A DNA stretch of 42,547 bases, from NCBI RefSeq assembly GCF_022427965.1, contig NZ_JAKTTI010000038.1, positions 1 through 42,547 on the forward strand. The letters run 5' to 3'. Shown in pieces: positions 8,605-15,893 of this stretch (positions are counted from its first letter, which is position 1; the number at the start of each line of letters is the position of its first letter). This stretch comes from Fredinandcohnia quinoae (GTDB lineage: Bacteria; Bacillota; Bacilli; Bacillales; Bacillaceae_L). A program made the translations under genes and the position numbers. Under the pieces are notes generated by a model. It saw only the letters and a program-made list of their open reading frames with translations, was not told where the DNA came from and did not search any database.

Positions 8605-9207
8605 TTGGCTTTAGTAATTGGATTAACAGGTGGAATTGCTAGTGGAAAAAGCACTGTATCAAATTTGCTTAAAAAAATGGGAATAGTTGTGATCGATGCT
8701 GATATTATCGCACGGGATGTAGTGGAAATAGGTCGGGAAGCTTATTATCAAATTATAGAAGCTTTTGGACCCGATATACTACTACCCGATAAAGCAATAG
8801 ATCGTGTAAAACTAGGCTCAATTGTTTTCCGAGATGAGAAAAAAAGAAGACTTCTTAACGGAATTGTTCATCCAGCTGTTCGGAGGCAAATGTTACGGGA
8901 AAAGGATAATTGGATTACAGAAGGCGAGACAGTAATCATTATGGATATTCCGTTATTATTTGAAAGCAAATTAACATCGATTGTTGACAGAACACTTCTT
9001 GTATATGTTGATGCTGATAAACAATTAACAAGGCTTATGGCCCGTAACAATTTTAATCAAGAGGCGGCAGAGGCACGTATTAACTCGCAAATGCCACTAA
9101 TAGACAAGATTTCTCTTGCAGATGCAGTAATTTATAATAATGGCACGGTTGAAGAAACAAAAAAGCAAATTGAAGAGATTCTAAAAAAATGGGATATCTC
9201 TATATAA
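8605..9207 (+). CDS. coaE: Dephospho-CoA kinase
   Basis: Cytosolic P-loop kinase of 200 residues catalysing the last step of coenzyme A synthesis (dephospho-CoA + ATP). The Walker A motif GLTGGIASGKST is at residues 6-17, followed by the DADIIARDVV segment and the HPAVRRQM and DIPLLFES motifs of the family. The start is TTG 8605 with AAGGAG ten bases upstream; no ATG is available near the conserved N-terminus. It is the last gene of the polA-mutM-ytaF-coaE run and is closed by a terminator. Confidence 0.93.
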   Translation: MALVIGLTGGIASGKSTVSNLLKKMGIVVIDADIIARDVVEIGREAYYQIIEAFGPDILLPDKAIDRVKLGSIVFRDEKKRRLLNGIVHPAVRRQMLREKDNWITEGETVIIMDIPLLFESKLTSIVDRTLLVYVDADKQLTRLMARNNFNQEAAEARINSQMPLIDKISLADAVIYNNGTVEETKKQIEEILKKWDISI

Positions 9208-9220
9208 AGGATTATTTAAT

Positions 9221-9254
9221 AAACCTCATTTCATTATGAATGAGGTTTATTTAT
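9221..9254 (+). terminator. Intrinsic terminator of the polA-coaE operon
   Basis: Ten-bp stem AAACCTCATT/AATGAGGTTT (9221-9230/9239-9248) followed by ATTTAT, 13 bp after coaE. Confidence 0.75.
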
Positions 9255-9323
9255 GTCGATTTTTAAATAAAATATCAACTTTTACGAAATTAATTCATTT
9301 ATAGTATTACAGTTTCGTTTTAA

Positions 9324-9334
9324 TGTGTTATACT
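9324..9334 (+). promoter_or_regulatory. gapB extended -10 promoter overlapped by CcpN operator 1
   Basis: TGTGTTATACT fits the CcpN box consensus TRTGHYATAYW at every position. The same bases hold an extended -10 (TGT then TATACT, 9326-9334), with no good -35, so a bound repressor would cover the promoter core. Confidence 0.75.
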
Positions 9335-9356
9335 AAATATACATTTTCAGATTTTA

Positions 9357-9367
9357 AGTATAACATA
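9357..9367 (-). promoter_or_regulatory. CcpN operator 2 of gapB
   Basis: Read on the minus strand this is TATGTTATACT, again a full match to TRTGHYATAYW. It lies just downstream of the expected gapB transcription start, in opposite orientation to operator 1. Confidence 0.75.
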
Positions 9368-9388
9368 TATCTTGGAGGGGTTTTTAAA

Positions 9389-10420
9389 ATGAAGCCAAGA
9401 ATCGCTATTAATGGATTTGGACGTATTGGAAGAATGGTATTTAGAAATGCGATTTTAGATGACTCTCTACAAATAGTCGCAATTAATGCAAGCTATCCTG
9501 CTGATACGTTAGCTCATTTAATTAAATATGATACAAATCATGGAAGGTTCGAAGGTGATGTTAAAGCCGAGGAAAATTCTCTTATTGTAAATGGTAAGCG
9601 TATTCAGCTTGTTAGCTCTCGCAATCCACTCGAACTTCCATGGGGAAAATATGATATAGATATTGTGATTGAGGCAACAGGGAAATTTAATTCAAAGGAA
9701 AAAGCGAGCTTGCACTTACAAGCTGGGGCAAAAAAGGTTATCTTAACGGCTCCGGGAAAAAATGAAGATGTGACAATCGTTATGGGTGTTAATGAAGACA
9801 AATATGATCCGAACGAGCATGATATTATTTCAAATGCATCATGTACTACAAATTGCTTAGCGCCAGTTGCAAAGGTGTTACATGAGCAATTTGGGATTGA
9901 AAATGGATTAATGACAACGATTCATGCCTATACAAATGATCAAATGAATATTGACAATCCTCATAAGGACTTAAGAAGAGCTCGTGCATGTGCACAATCC
10001 ATTATTCCAACATCAACTGGTGCAGCAAAGGCCCTTTCATTAGTTTTACCTGAATTGAAGGGAAAGCTTCACGGGATGGCATTACGAGTTCCAACACCGA
10101 ATGTTTCTTTAGTTGATTTGGTTGTTGATTTAAAGCGAGATGTGACAATTGATGAAATAAATGATGCATTTATTACTGCTTCAAAGGGTGCGATGCATGG
10201 AATCCTTGAGTTTACAACTGAACCACTTGTGTCGGTAGATTTTAATACGAATCCGCATTCTTCAATTATTGATGGTTTGTCAACGATGATGATTGCTGAT
10301 CGAAAGGTAAAAGTATTAGCTTGGTATGATAATGAATGGGGATATTCATGTAGAGTTGTTGATCTAGTGAAATATGTGGGATTTCAAATTGAAAAAAAAG
10401 TAGAAGTTAAAGTAGGATAG
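9389..10420 (+). CDS. gapB: Gluconeogenic NADP-type glyceraldehyde-3-phosphate dehydrogenase GapB
   Basis: Cytosolic dehydrogenase of 343 residues working in the gluconeogenic direction, and often credited with erythrose-4-phosphate activity. N-terminal Rossmann motif INGFGRIGR; catalytic C152 in ASCTTNCLAP; a catalytic His in the ENGLMTTIHAYT segment; C-terminal WYDNEWGYS. After the second strand it reads NASYPADT, lacking the Asp that gives GapA its NAD preference, which points to NADP and to GapB. The ATG at 9389 follows TTGGAGGGG; longer in-frame starts upstream are rejected. The two CcpN boxes in front indicate repression during growth on sugars, as known for gapB in B. subtilis. Confidence 0.93.
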   Translation: MKPRIAINGFGRIGRMVFRNAILDDSLQIVAINASYPADTLAHLIKYDTNHGRFEGDVKAEENSLIVNGKRIQLVSSRNPLELPWGKYDIDIVIEATGKFNSKEKASLHLQAGAKKVILTAPGKNEDVTIVMGVNEDKYDPNEHDIISNASCTTNCLAPVAKVLHEQFGIENGLMTTIHAYTNDQMNIDNPHKDLRRARACAQSIIPTSTGAAKALSLVLPELKGKLHGMALRVPTPNVSLVDLVVDLKRDVTIDEINDAFITASKGAMHGILEFTTEPLVSVDFNTNPHSSIIDGLSTMMIADRKVKVLAWYDNEWGYSCRVVDLVKYVGFQIEKKVEVKVG

Positions 10421-10443
10421 GCTTATAGTGGCTAGAAAAAAAT

Positions 10444-10472
10444 GCTCTTCTCATATGGGAAGAGCTATATTT
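10444..10472 (+). terminator. Intrinsic terminator of gapB
   Basis: Seven-bp stem GCTCTTC/GAAGAGC (10444-10450/10459-10465) flanked by an A-run and a U-rich tail. Confidence 0.7.
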
Positions 10473-10484
10473 ATGATTTTAGCA

Positions 10485-10513
10485 TTGCAAAAAGATACTA
10501 AACAAAGTATACT
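10485..10513 (+). promoter_or_regulatory. speD promoter
   Basis: TTGCAA (10485-10490), 17-bp spacer and TATACT (10508-10513) form a good sigma-A promoter. The start site would be near 10520, giving a leader of about 140 nt. Confidence 0.7.
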
Positions 10514-10519
10514 AAAAAT

Positions 10520-10658
10520 CGTGAACTTCTTAAAGTTAACGCTTTTTAGCTACTTAAAGGGTTAGGACCTCTTTGGACTAACTTTCCCCCGTGGTAGTTA
10601 TGCACAGCAATATGCAAAGAATTCACAAAGGATACTATGTAAAGGGGGATCCATAAAT
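10520..10658 (+). promoter_or_regulatory. Structured speD leader with possible anti-Shine-Dalgarno
   Basis: The untranslated leader can form a hairpin AGGGTTAG/CTAACTTT (10558-10565/10578-10585, two G-U pairs), extended outside by AGCTAC/GTAGTT (10548-10553/10594-10599). TCCCCC at 10585-10590 is complementary to the speD ribosome binding site GGGGGA at 10644-10649. A possible 18-codon reading frame starts at ATG 10600 and stops at 10656, two bases before the speD ATG. No known riboswitch family was recognised. Regulation is inferred from structure only. Confidence 0.5.
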
Positions 10659-11039
10659 ATGGAAACAATGGGACGTCATGTAATCTCAGAATTATGGGGT
10701 TGCGATTATAAAAAACTAAATGATATTGAAGGAATTGAGCGAACATTCGTTCAAGCAGCACTGAAATCTGGTGCAGAAGTACGTGAGGTAGCTTTTCATA
10801 AATTTGCACCCCATGGAGTTAGTGGAGTAGTTATTATCTCTGAATCACATTTAACAATACATAGCTTTCCAGAGCATGGCTATGCGAGTATTGATGTTTA
10901 CACATGTGGTAATTTAGATCCAAATATTGCAGCAGATTATATTGCTGAAGCTCTTGGTGCACAAACGCGCGAGAATATGGAACTACCTCGTGGGATGGGG
11001 CCAGTACAAGTTAAGCCATCACAAGTAAAAATACTTTAA
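10659..11039 (+). CDS. speD: S-adenosylmethionine decarboxylase proenzyme
   Basis: Pyruvoyl enzyme of 126 residues that makes decarboxylated S-adenosylmethionine, the aminopropyl donor for spermidine. It is of the short prokaryotic class. The precursor self-cleaves at E62-S63 in [18 protein letters not shown]63 becomes the pyruvoyl group, and H68 and the downstream cysteine in YTCGN are the conserved processing/catalytic residues. The length equals that of B. subtilis SpeD. AAAGGGGGA precedes the ATG by nine bases. It is monocistronic, with its own promoter, long leader and terminator. Confidence 0.95.
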   Translation: METMGRHVISELWGCDYKKLNDIEGIERTFVQAALKSGAEVREVAFHKFAPHGVSGVVIISESHLTIHSFPEHGYASIDVYTCGNLDPNIAADYIAEALGAQTRENMELPRGMGPVQVKPSQVKIL

Positions 11040-11065
11040 AAATAAACAAGAATCGACTAAAATAG

Positions 11066-11095
11066 AAAGAGGTGTATAATTACACCTCTTTTTAT
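11066..11095 (+). terminator. Intrinsic terminator of speD
   Basis: AAAGAGGTGTA/TACACCTCTTT stem with loop TAAT, followed by U's. Confidence 0.9.
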
Positions 11096-11142
11096 ATTAC
11101 ATAAAATATTGGAAAAATTCATATAAAGGGACTGATTAATAA

Positions 11143-11541
11143 ATGGGATTTAAACAAACATTTCAAATGCTAACGACTTCTCATAGCGAAACAAGTGATA
11201 ATCATTGGGACGAGCTTTTAAAAAGTCATTATTATAAATCAACTAATAAAAAGACGATCGATGCAGTAAAGTCAGTGATAGAGGGATTAGATGGTTATCA
11301 TATCACTTCTATTTCTGAGGAACGCGGTGAGATGAGTGTTTCTGTTAAAAAGAGAAAAAAGGCATTTGTGGTTGTTACAATTATTTCAGTGAGACCCTTT
11401 GAAACAGCTGTTGATTTTGCGGTTTCTACAGATACGAAAGTTTTGCCGACTGATTTTGGGTTTAGCAGAAAAGTTATTAAGGAATTATATGAAAATCTTG
11501 ATAAAGCTTTAACCTTTATTGGAACTGGAGCTAGAAAGTAA
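11143..11541 (+). CDS. Conserved cytosolic protein of unknown function
   Basis: Protein of 132 residues without signal peptide or membrane helix. It starts MGFKQTFQMLTTS, has a charged first half and a beta-rich second half (MSVSVKKRKKAFVVVTIISV, then ETAVDFAVST), ending in a predicted helix. I do not recognise a catalytic motif. The ATG is preceded by AAAGGGA about 10 bases upstream. It lies alone between the speD terminator and nrdR. Similar small proteins of unknown role occur at this place in related bacilli by my recollection; this was not searched. Confidence 0.65.
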   Translation: MGFKQTFQMLTTSHSETSDNHWDELLKSHYYKSTNKKTIDAVKSVIEGLDGYHITSISEERGEMSVSVKKRKKAFVVVTIISVRPFETAVDFAVSTDTKVLPTDFGFSRKVIKELYENLDKALTFIGTGARK

Positions 11542-11654
11542 ATAACTTTTACAAAATACTTGTACAATAAATTTCTTTCTTATAAGATTAATTTATATAA
11601 TAACTATTTCCGACTTATTAAACATCCTATAAGGAGAGATAGGAGGTTAATCGT

Positions 11655-12113
11655 ATGAAATGCCCAACTTGTCAGCATAATGGAACAAGAGTACTGGATT
11701 CTCGTCCAGTTGATGAAGGACGTGCGATTAGAAGACGGCGTGAATGTGAAGCGTGTCAATTTCGTTTCACTACATTTGAAAAAGTAGAAGAAATTCCTTT
11801 AATTGTTGTTAAAAAAGAAGGAACAAGGGAAGAATTCAGTAGAGAAAAGATGCTGAGAGGACTAATTAAAGCATGTGAAAAGAGACCTGTTACCTTAAAA
11901 CAGTTAGAAGATATCACACATGAGGTCGAAAAAGAACTTCGTAATCAAGGAATATCTGAAGTGAAAAGTGATACAATTGGTGAATTTGTTATGAATCATC
12001 TAGCTGGGGTTGACGAGGTAGCATATGTTCGATTTGCTTCAGTCTATCGTCAGTTTAAGGATATAAATGTTTTTATTGATGAACTTAAGGAATTAATAAA
12101 AAAAGAACGCTAA
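11655..12113 (+). CDS. nrdR: Ribonucleotide reductase repressor NrdR
   Basis: ATP-cone repressor of 152 residues controlling ribonucleotide reductase genes. The N-terminal zinc ribbon has C3, C6, C31 and C34 (KCPTCQ, CEACQF) with a basic [11 protein letters not shown]-binding stretch. The ATP-cone covers about residues 49-139 ([20 protein letters not shown]). The C-terminal [13 protein letters not shown] motif is also typical. Strong site AGGAGG before the ATG. Its stop codon is the first base of the following terminator stem. It precedes dnaB-dnaI as in other bacilli, where nrdR and the replication initiation genes often adjoin. Confidence 0.95.
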   Translation: MKCPTCQHNGTRVLDSRPVDEGRAIRRRRECEACQFRFTTFEKVEEIPLIVVKKEGTREEFSREKMLRGLIKACEKRPVTLKQLEDITHEVEKELRNQGISEVKSDTIGEFVMNHLAGVDEVAYVRFASVYRQFKDINVFIDELKELIKKER

Positions 12114-12149
12114 AAAAGAGCTTAAAGATAAATGATTAAGCTCTTTTTT
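12112..12149 (+). terminator. Intrinsic terminator of nrdR
   Basis: GAGCTTAA/TTAAGCTC (12118-12125/12136-12143), extended by A-run/U-run pairing, ending in six U's. The A-rich side overlaps the nrdR stop. Confidence 0.9.
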
Positions 12150-12187
12150 CATATAAAATACGTGTTCAAAAAGAAGGCTTTGATGAA

Positions 12188-13582
12188 ATGGAACATTGGA
12201 ATTTACTACCGGTAGATCGCTATCAGGTTCATACTGCTGATTTATTACACGATTACGATCGTAAAGTATTAACATTATTATATCAACCCTTAATTGGCTC
12301 GAAGGCTTATAGTTTATACATGACTTTGTGGAGTGAGTTAGAGCAGAATCGTCTTTGGGGAGAGGAAAATACTCACCATAGTTTAATGGCGATTTTACAA
12401 AGTAACTTAAAGGGGATTTATCAAGAGAGGCTTAAACTAGAAGGGATTGGGCTCTTAAAGTCATATGTCAAATTAGAGAATGATTCTCGAAGCTTTGTAT
12501 ATGAACTTCAAGCACCTTTATCACCAGGGCGATTTTTTACTGATGGGGTGCTTAATATCTATTTATATAATCGGCTTGGAAAAAATAAATTTATGAAGCT
12601 GAAACGATTTTTCTCAGACTTTGAGCTTGATTTAGAAACATACCAACCGATTACAAAAACATTTAATGAAGTTTTTGTATCTGTAAAAGCTACACAAATG
12701 GTTTCAAATATGAATGAAGAAACAGAGCGTAGTCTTGAGATTGAACAAGATAATGAGTATGCTGTAAGAAAAGAAAGCACGAATTTAACGATCGATGATT
12801 CTGTTTTTGACTTTGATTTATTTTTTGCAGGAATATCTGATGTTATGATTCCTAAGAAATCAATCACTCTAAAAGTTAAGGAAGCAATTAAGAAGCTCTC
12901 ATTCCTTTATGGAATTAATCCAATCGAGATGCAAGGGATCGTCATGAGTGCGTTAGATCCTACAGAAGCTATAGATATTGAAAAATTGAGGATAGCAGCA
13001 AGAGATTGGTACCAGATTGAAAATGGCAATGAGCTTCCTAAATTAAGTGAAAGACTTCAGCCAGTTTCGAATCGAACAATGATGAATGAAACTCCGAAGA
13101 CAAAAGAAGAAGAGTTAATTAAGCAGCTTGAATTAGTATCTCCAAAACAACTTCTAACCGAAATATCAGGTGGTGCAGCCCCTTCAACTGCTGATTTAAA
13201 GATTGTTGAAGATGTCATGTTTCGGCAAAAGTTATTGCCAGGTGTCGTGAATGTACTTATTCATTATGTGATGTTAAGGACAGACATGAAGCTTACGAAA
13301 TCATATGTTGAAAAACTAGCAAGCCATTGGGCAAGAAAAGAAATTACAACAGTAAGGGCTGCGATGGAACTTGCGAAGCAGGAACATCGTCAATATCAAG
13401 ATTGGGCAACCGGTAAAAAAGAGAGCACAACTAAAAAGAAGCCAATCCGGAAGGAATTATTACCTGAGTGGTTAAAACAAGAAGATGGTAGTAAGGAAAA
13501 AATTGAAAGAAAGACGCATAATCCAGCATTTGAGGAAGAAAAGCGTAAAATTGAAGAAAGAATAAAGAAAATGAGTAAGTAG
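12188..13582 (+). CDS. dnaB: Replication initiation/membrane attachment protein DnaB
   Basis: Firmicute DnaB (not the helicase) of 464 residues. With DnaD it remodels the origin and helps DnaI load the replicative helicase DnaC. The N-terminal winged-helix oligomerisation domain holds LYQPLIGSKAYSLYMTLW and ERLKLEGIGLLKSY. A DnaB/DnaD C-terminal domain lies at about 310-400 (LKIVEDVMFRQKLLPGVVNV, SHWARKEITTVRAAMELAKQ), followed by a lysine-rich tail. Length is close to the 472 residues in B. subtilis. GAAGG ten bases before ATG. The next gene, dnaI, follows by 21 bp. Confidence 0.93.
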   Translation: MEHWNLLPVDRYQVHTADLLHDYDRKVLTLLYQPLIGSKAYSLYMTLWSELEQNRLWGEENTHHSLMAILQSNLKGIYQERLKLEGIGLLKSYVKLENDSRSFVYELQAPLSPGRFFTDGVLNIYLYNRLGKNKFMKLKRFFSDFELDLETYQPITKTFNEVFVSVKATQMVSNMNEETERSLEIEQDNEYAVRKESTNLTIDDSVFDFDLFFAGISDVMIPKKSITLKVKEAIKKLSFLYGINPIEMQGIVMSALDPTEAIDIEKLRIAARDWYQIENGNELPKLSERLQPVSNRTMMNETPKTKEEELIKQLELVSPKQLLTEISGGAAPSTADLKIVEDVMFRQKLLPGVVNVLIHYVMLRTDMKLTKSYVEKLASHWARKEITTVRAAMELAKQEHRQYQDWATGKKESTTKKKPIRKELLPEWLKQEDGSKEKIERKTHNPAFEEEKRKIEERIKKMSK

Positions 13583-13603
13583 TTATATGATGGTGGTGAA
13601 AAA

Positions 13604-14533
13604 ATGAAGCCTGTCCAAGATTCTTTAAAAAAATTGGCGAATAATGCAAACTTCCAACAGCAGTATGAAAAAATAAAACATGAAGTATTAAACAATCCTC
13701 AAATTAGAAGCTTTCTTAATGACCACCGAGATGAAATTACGAATGAAATGATTAATCGAAGTCTTGTGAAGCTCTATGAGTTCATAGGTCAAAGTAAGAA
13801 TTGTGATCAATGTGCTAGCTTGGATCAGTGTAAAAATATGCTGAAAGGTTACCATCCACATCTTAAAATAACCGGAAAAAATATTGATGTACAATATGAA
13901 CCTTGTTCCAATAAATTGATACATGATGAACAAATGAAGTTTAAATCACTCATTAAGAGTGTATATATACCAAATGATATCCTACATGCAACTTTCAATC
14001 GATTTGAGGTAGATGAGGATAGACAAATTGCGATTACAGCAGCTTTGGATTTTGTAGATAAATACGAACCAGGAAAGAGAATTCCAGCTATTTATTATCA
14101 TGGGCCATTTGGAACAGGTAAAACGTATTTACTTGGAGCAATCGCAAATAAGCTAGCGGAAAAAAACATTGCCTCTATGCTTGTGTATGTTCCAGAATTT
14201 ATGAGAGAGCTAAAAGGGGCAATCCAGAATCAAACATTAAATGAAAAATTAGAAGCGGTTAAAAGGGTGCCGGTATTGATGCTCGATGATATTGGTGCAG
14301 AATCGATGTCAAGTTGGGCAAGGGACGAGGTACTTGGAACAATTCTTCAATTTAGGATGTTAGAAAACTTACCAACCTTTTTCACATCGAATTTTGATTT
14401 GAAGGAGCTTGAACATCATTTATCTTACTCACAACGTGGTGAAGAAGAAAAGGTGAAAGCAGCAAGAATCATGGAACGGATAAAATATTTAGCAAAACCT
14501 ATAGAGCTTCGTGGTGAAAATCGAAGGTATTAA
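13604..14533 (+). CDS. dnaI: Primosomal helicase loader DnaI
   Basis: AAA+ ATPase of 309 residues that loads the replicative helicase at origin and restart sites. The N-terminal zinc-binding domain shows C67, C70, C76, H84 and C101. The ATPase has Walker A GPFGTGKT at 167-174, Walker B VLMLDDIG (D228, D229) and the sensor segment PTFFTSNFD. GGTGGTG precedes the ATG. Co-transcribed with dnaB, and closed by a terminator whose stem starts at its stop codon. Confidence 0.95.
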   Translation: MKPVQDSLKKLANNANFQQQYEKIKHEVLNNPQIRSFLNDHRDEITNEMINRSLVKLYEFIGQSKNCDQCASLDQCKNMLKGYHPHLKITGKNIDVQYEPCSNKLIHDEQMKFKSLIKSVYIPNDILHATFNRFEVDEDRQIAITAALDFVDKYEPGKRIPAIYYHGPFGTGKTYLLGAIANKLAEKNIASMLVYVPEFMRELKGAIQNQTLNEKLEAVKRVPVLMLDDIGAESMSSWARDEVLGTILQFRMLENLPTFFTSNFDLKELEHHLSYSQRGEEEKVKAARIMERIKYLAKPIELRGENRRY

Positions 14534-14569
14534 AAGGGCTATTTCTCGATTGAGGAATGGCTTTTTTTC
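14532..14569 (+). terminator. Intrinsic terminator of dnaB-dnaI
   Basis: A stem of about 15 bp with several G-U pairs (arms about 14532-14547 and 14552-14566), loop GATT, ending in a run of seven U's. Confidence 0.85.
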
Positions 14570-14635
14570 TTATTCTAAAGTTGTCCTATCACCCATATAC
14601 ATAGAAACAGGGTATGGTGAAATGGGGGGACTAGC

Positions 14636-15496
14636 TTGATTGAAATCTACTTTCAAGAAACCTTAGATGCTAATAAAATATATATGAGCATATGTGCTCG
14701 AGCTCAAGCATTTTCTATAAATTACATAAGAGTTTCATATGATCGTGCAAATGTAGTATCTATTTTTATTGCTAAAAAAAATCAATATGTTTTACGCTCC
14801 GTTATTATTCCTGCATTAACCGAATATATCATACAGAATAAAGAGGATGAATGGATTCTCTCGATGATAGAAACCATTTTTTACTTTACTGATTATGATG
14901 AGAAGAAGCAAATATTAGAAATAGCAAAATCATTGCTTGATGGGAATTCTCCTGATATTCCGATTGTTCCAGATAGTATTCCAAGAGAACAAGTAATTGC
15001 AGAAATACTATCAGGTTTTTTAAAAGAACCAATATCATTTTCGTTTGAGTCGTTTTTGAAGTTTAGGCTTAGATCATACACAGAAAACCTTTTACACATT
15101 GTTGAGCTCGCAATTGATGAGTACAAATTAGAGCAAGAATATCAAGCGTTTGTACAGGGATTAAGAGATTTTACTGTTGATCGTGAGTCGAAGCTGGAAC
15201 AGATACATATTCTCCATGATGGACATTTTACCTTTTATAACAATCAATTTTTAGAAATTGCTCGTGAAGAATTAATTAAACTAATTGATCGAAAACTTAT
15301 TTTACGACAGCCAATGTATATTGACTCAACTGTATTGGCTCCATTAGTTTCAATCGCGCCAAAGTCGATTTTTATTTACACGAATGATGTGGATAATGGA
15401 ATGGTTCAAACGATTGTTAATGTTTTTTTAGAAAAGGTAAACATTTATTCAATGAATTATTTTGAGCAATTAAAGCTAAAAAAACTTTCTAAATAA
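14636..15496 (+). CDS. ytxC: Sporulation-associated protein YtxC
   Basis: Protein of 286 residues matching the YtxC family by content and place (between dnaI and thrS). It is mostly helical and acidic with no membrane span. Recognisable stretches are SFESFLKFRLRSYTENLLHI in the middle and a C-terminal region beginning SIFIYTNDVDN. Its function is not known; homologues are called putative sporulation proteins. TTG start at 14636 with GGGGGA eight bases upstream. CATATACAT at 14594-14602 resembles a sporulation -10 but no clear -35 goes with it. Confidence 0.75.
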   Translation: MIEIYFQETLDANKIYMSICARAQAFSINYIRVSYDRANVVSIFIAKKNQYVLRSVIIPALTEYIIQNKEDEWILSMIETIFYFTDYDEKKQILEIAKSLLDGNSPDIPIVPDSIPREQVIAEILSGFLKEPISFSFESFLKFRLRSYTENLLHIVELAIDEYKLEQEYQAFVQGLRDFTVDRESKLEQIHILHDGHFTFYNNQFLEIAREELIKLIDRKLILRQPMYIDSTVLAPLVSIAPKSIFIYTNDVDNGMVQTIVNVFLEKVNIYSMNYFEQLKLKKLSK

Positions 15497-15509
15497 AACA
15501 TCATGACCC

Positions 15510-15538
15510 TTGATTTCATTTTCAATAAAGACTATAAT
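15510..15538 (+). promoter_or_regulatory. thrS promoter
   Basis: TTGATT (15510-15515), 17-bp spacer, TATAAT (15533-15538), just after ytxC. Confidence 0.7.
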
Positions 15539-15544
15539 CGTACA

Positions 15545-15868
15545 TATTATAAGAAAAGATGTACATCTTATAATCATATGATAAAAAGTTATGATGAGGA
15601 CATGATCGTATTTTTACGGTTTAAAGAGAGGGAAGGCAAGGCTGGAACCTTCCTAACACGAATTATACATTACCACCTCTAAACTTCAGTAGTGAACCTT
15701 TGAATCCAAAGCAGTAATTGCTGACGGTAATTACCGTTACTTAAATCTTGAGCCATGAATGACAAAGTGGAGATTGCGAGTTTATCATTTGTCGTCATGG
15801 AAACAAGGGTGGAACCACGTGTATTCAGATACTCGTCCCTTTTTATAGGGATGGGTATTTTTTATTTT
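15545..15868 (+). promoter_or_regulatory. T-box leader of thrS, specifier ACC (Thr)
   Basis: tRNA-sensing leader. The conserved T-box core AAGGGTGGAACCACG is at 15805-15819; its TGGA bulge (15810-15813) would pair with the acceptor end of uncharged tRNA-Thr. The threonine specifier ACC is at 15672-15674, followed by A and CCTCT, the same context as the specifier of the pheS leader in this window. An AGAGAGGG segment upstream belongs to stem I. Uncharged tRNA-Thr should stabilise the antiterminator and allow thrS transcription. Fills most of the ytxC-thrS gap. Confidence 0.92.
15829..15867 (+). terminator. T-box terminator of thrS leader
   Basis: Twelve-bp stem ATACTCGTCCCT/AGGGATGGGTAT with loop TTTTAT and a long U-run; it competes with the antiterminator formed by the T-box core. 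Confidence 0.9.
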
Positions 15869-15893
15869 CAAAAAAAATGAAGGAGTGACGATG

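Noticed and set aside
9323-9388. Longer GapB from 9323
   Set aside because: That stretch holds the CcpN boxes and promoter; the ATG at 9389 has GGAGGGG.
10546-10809. 87-residue minus-strand frame over the speD leader
   Set aside because: Antisense to speD, no ribosome binding site, no family resemblance.
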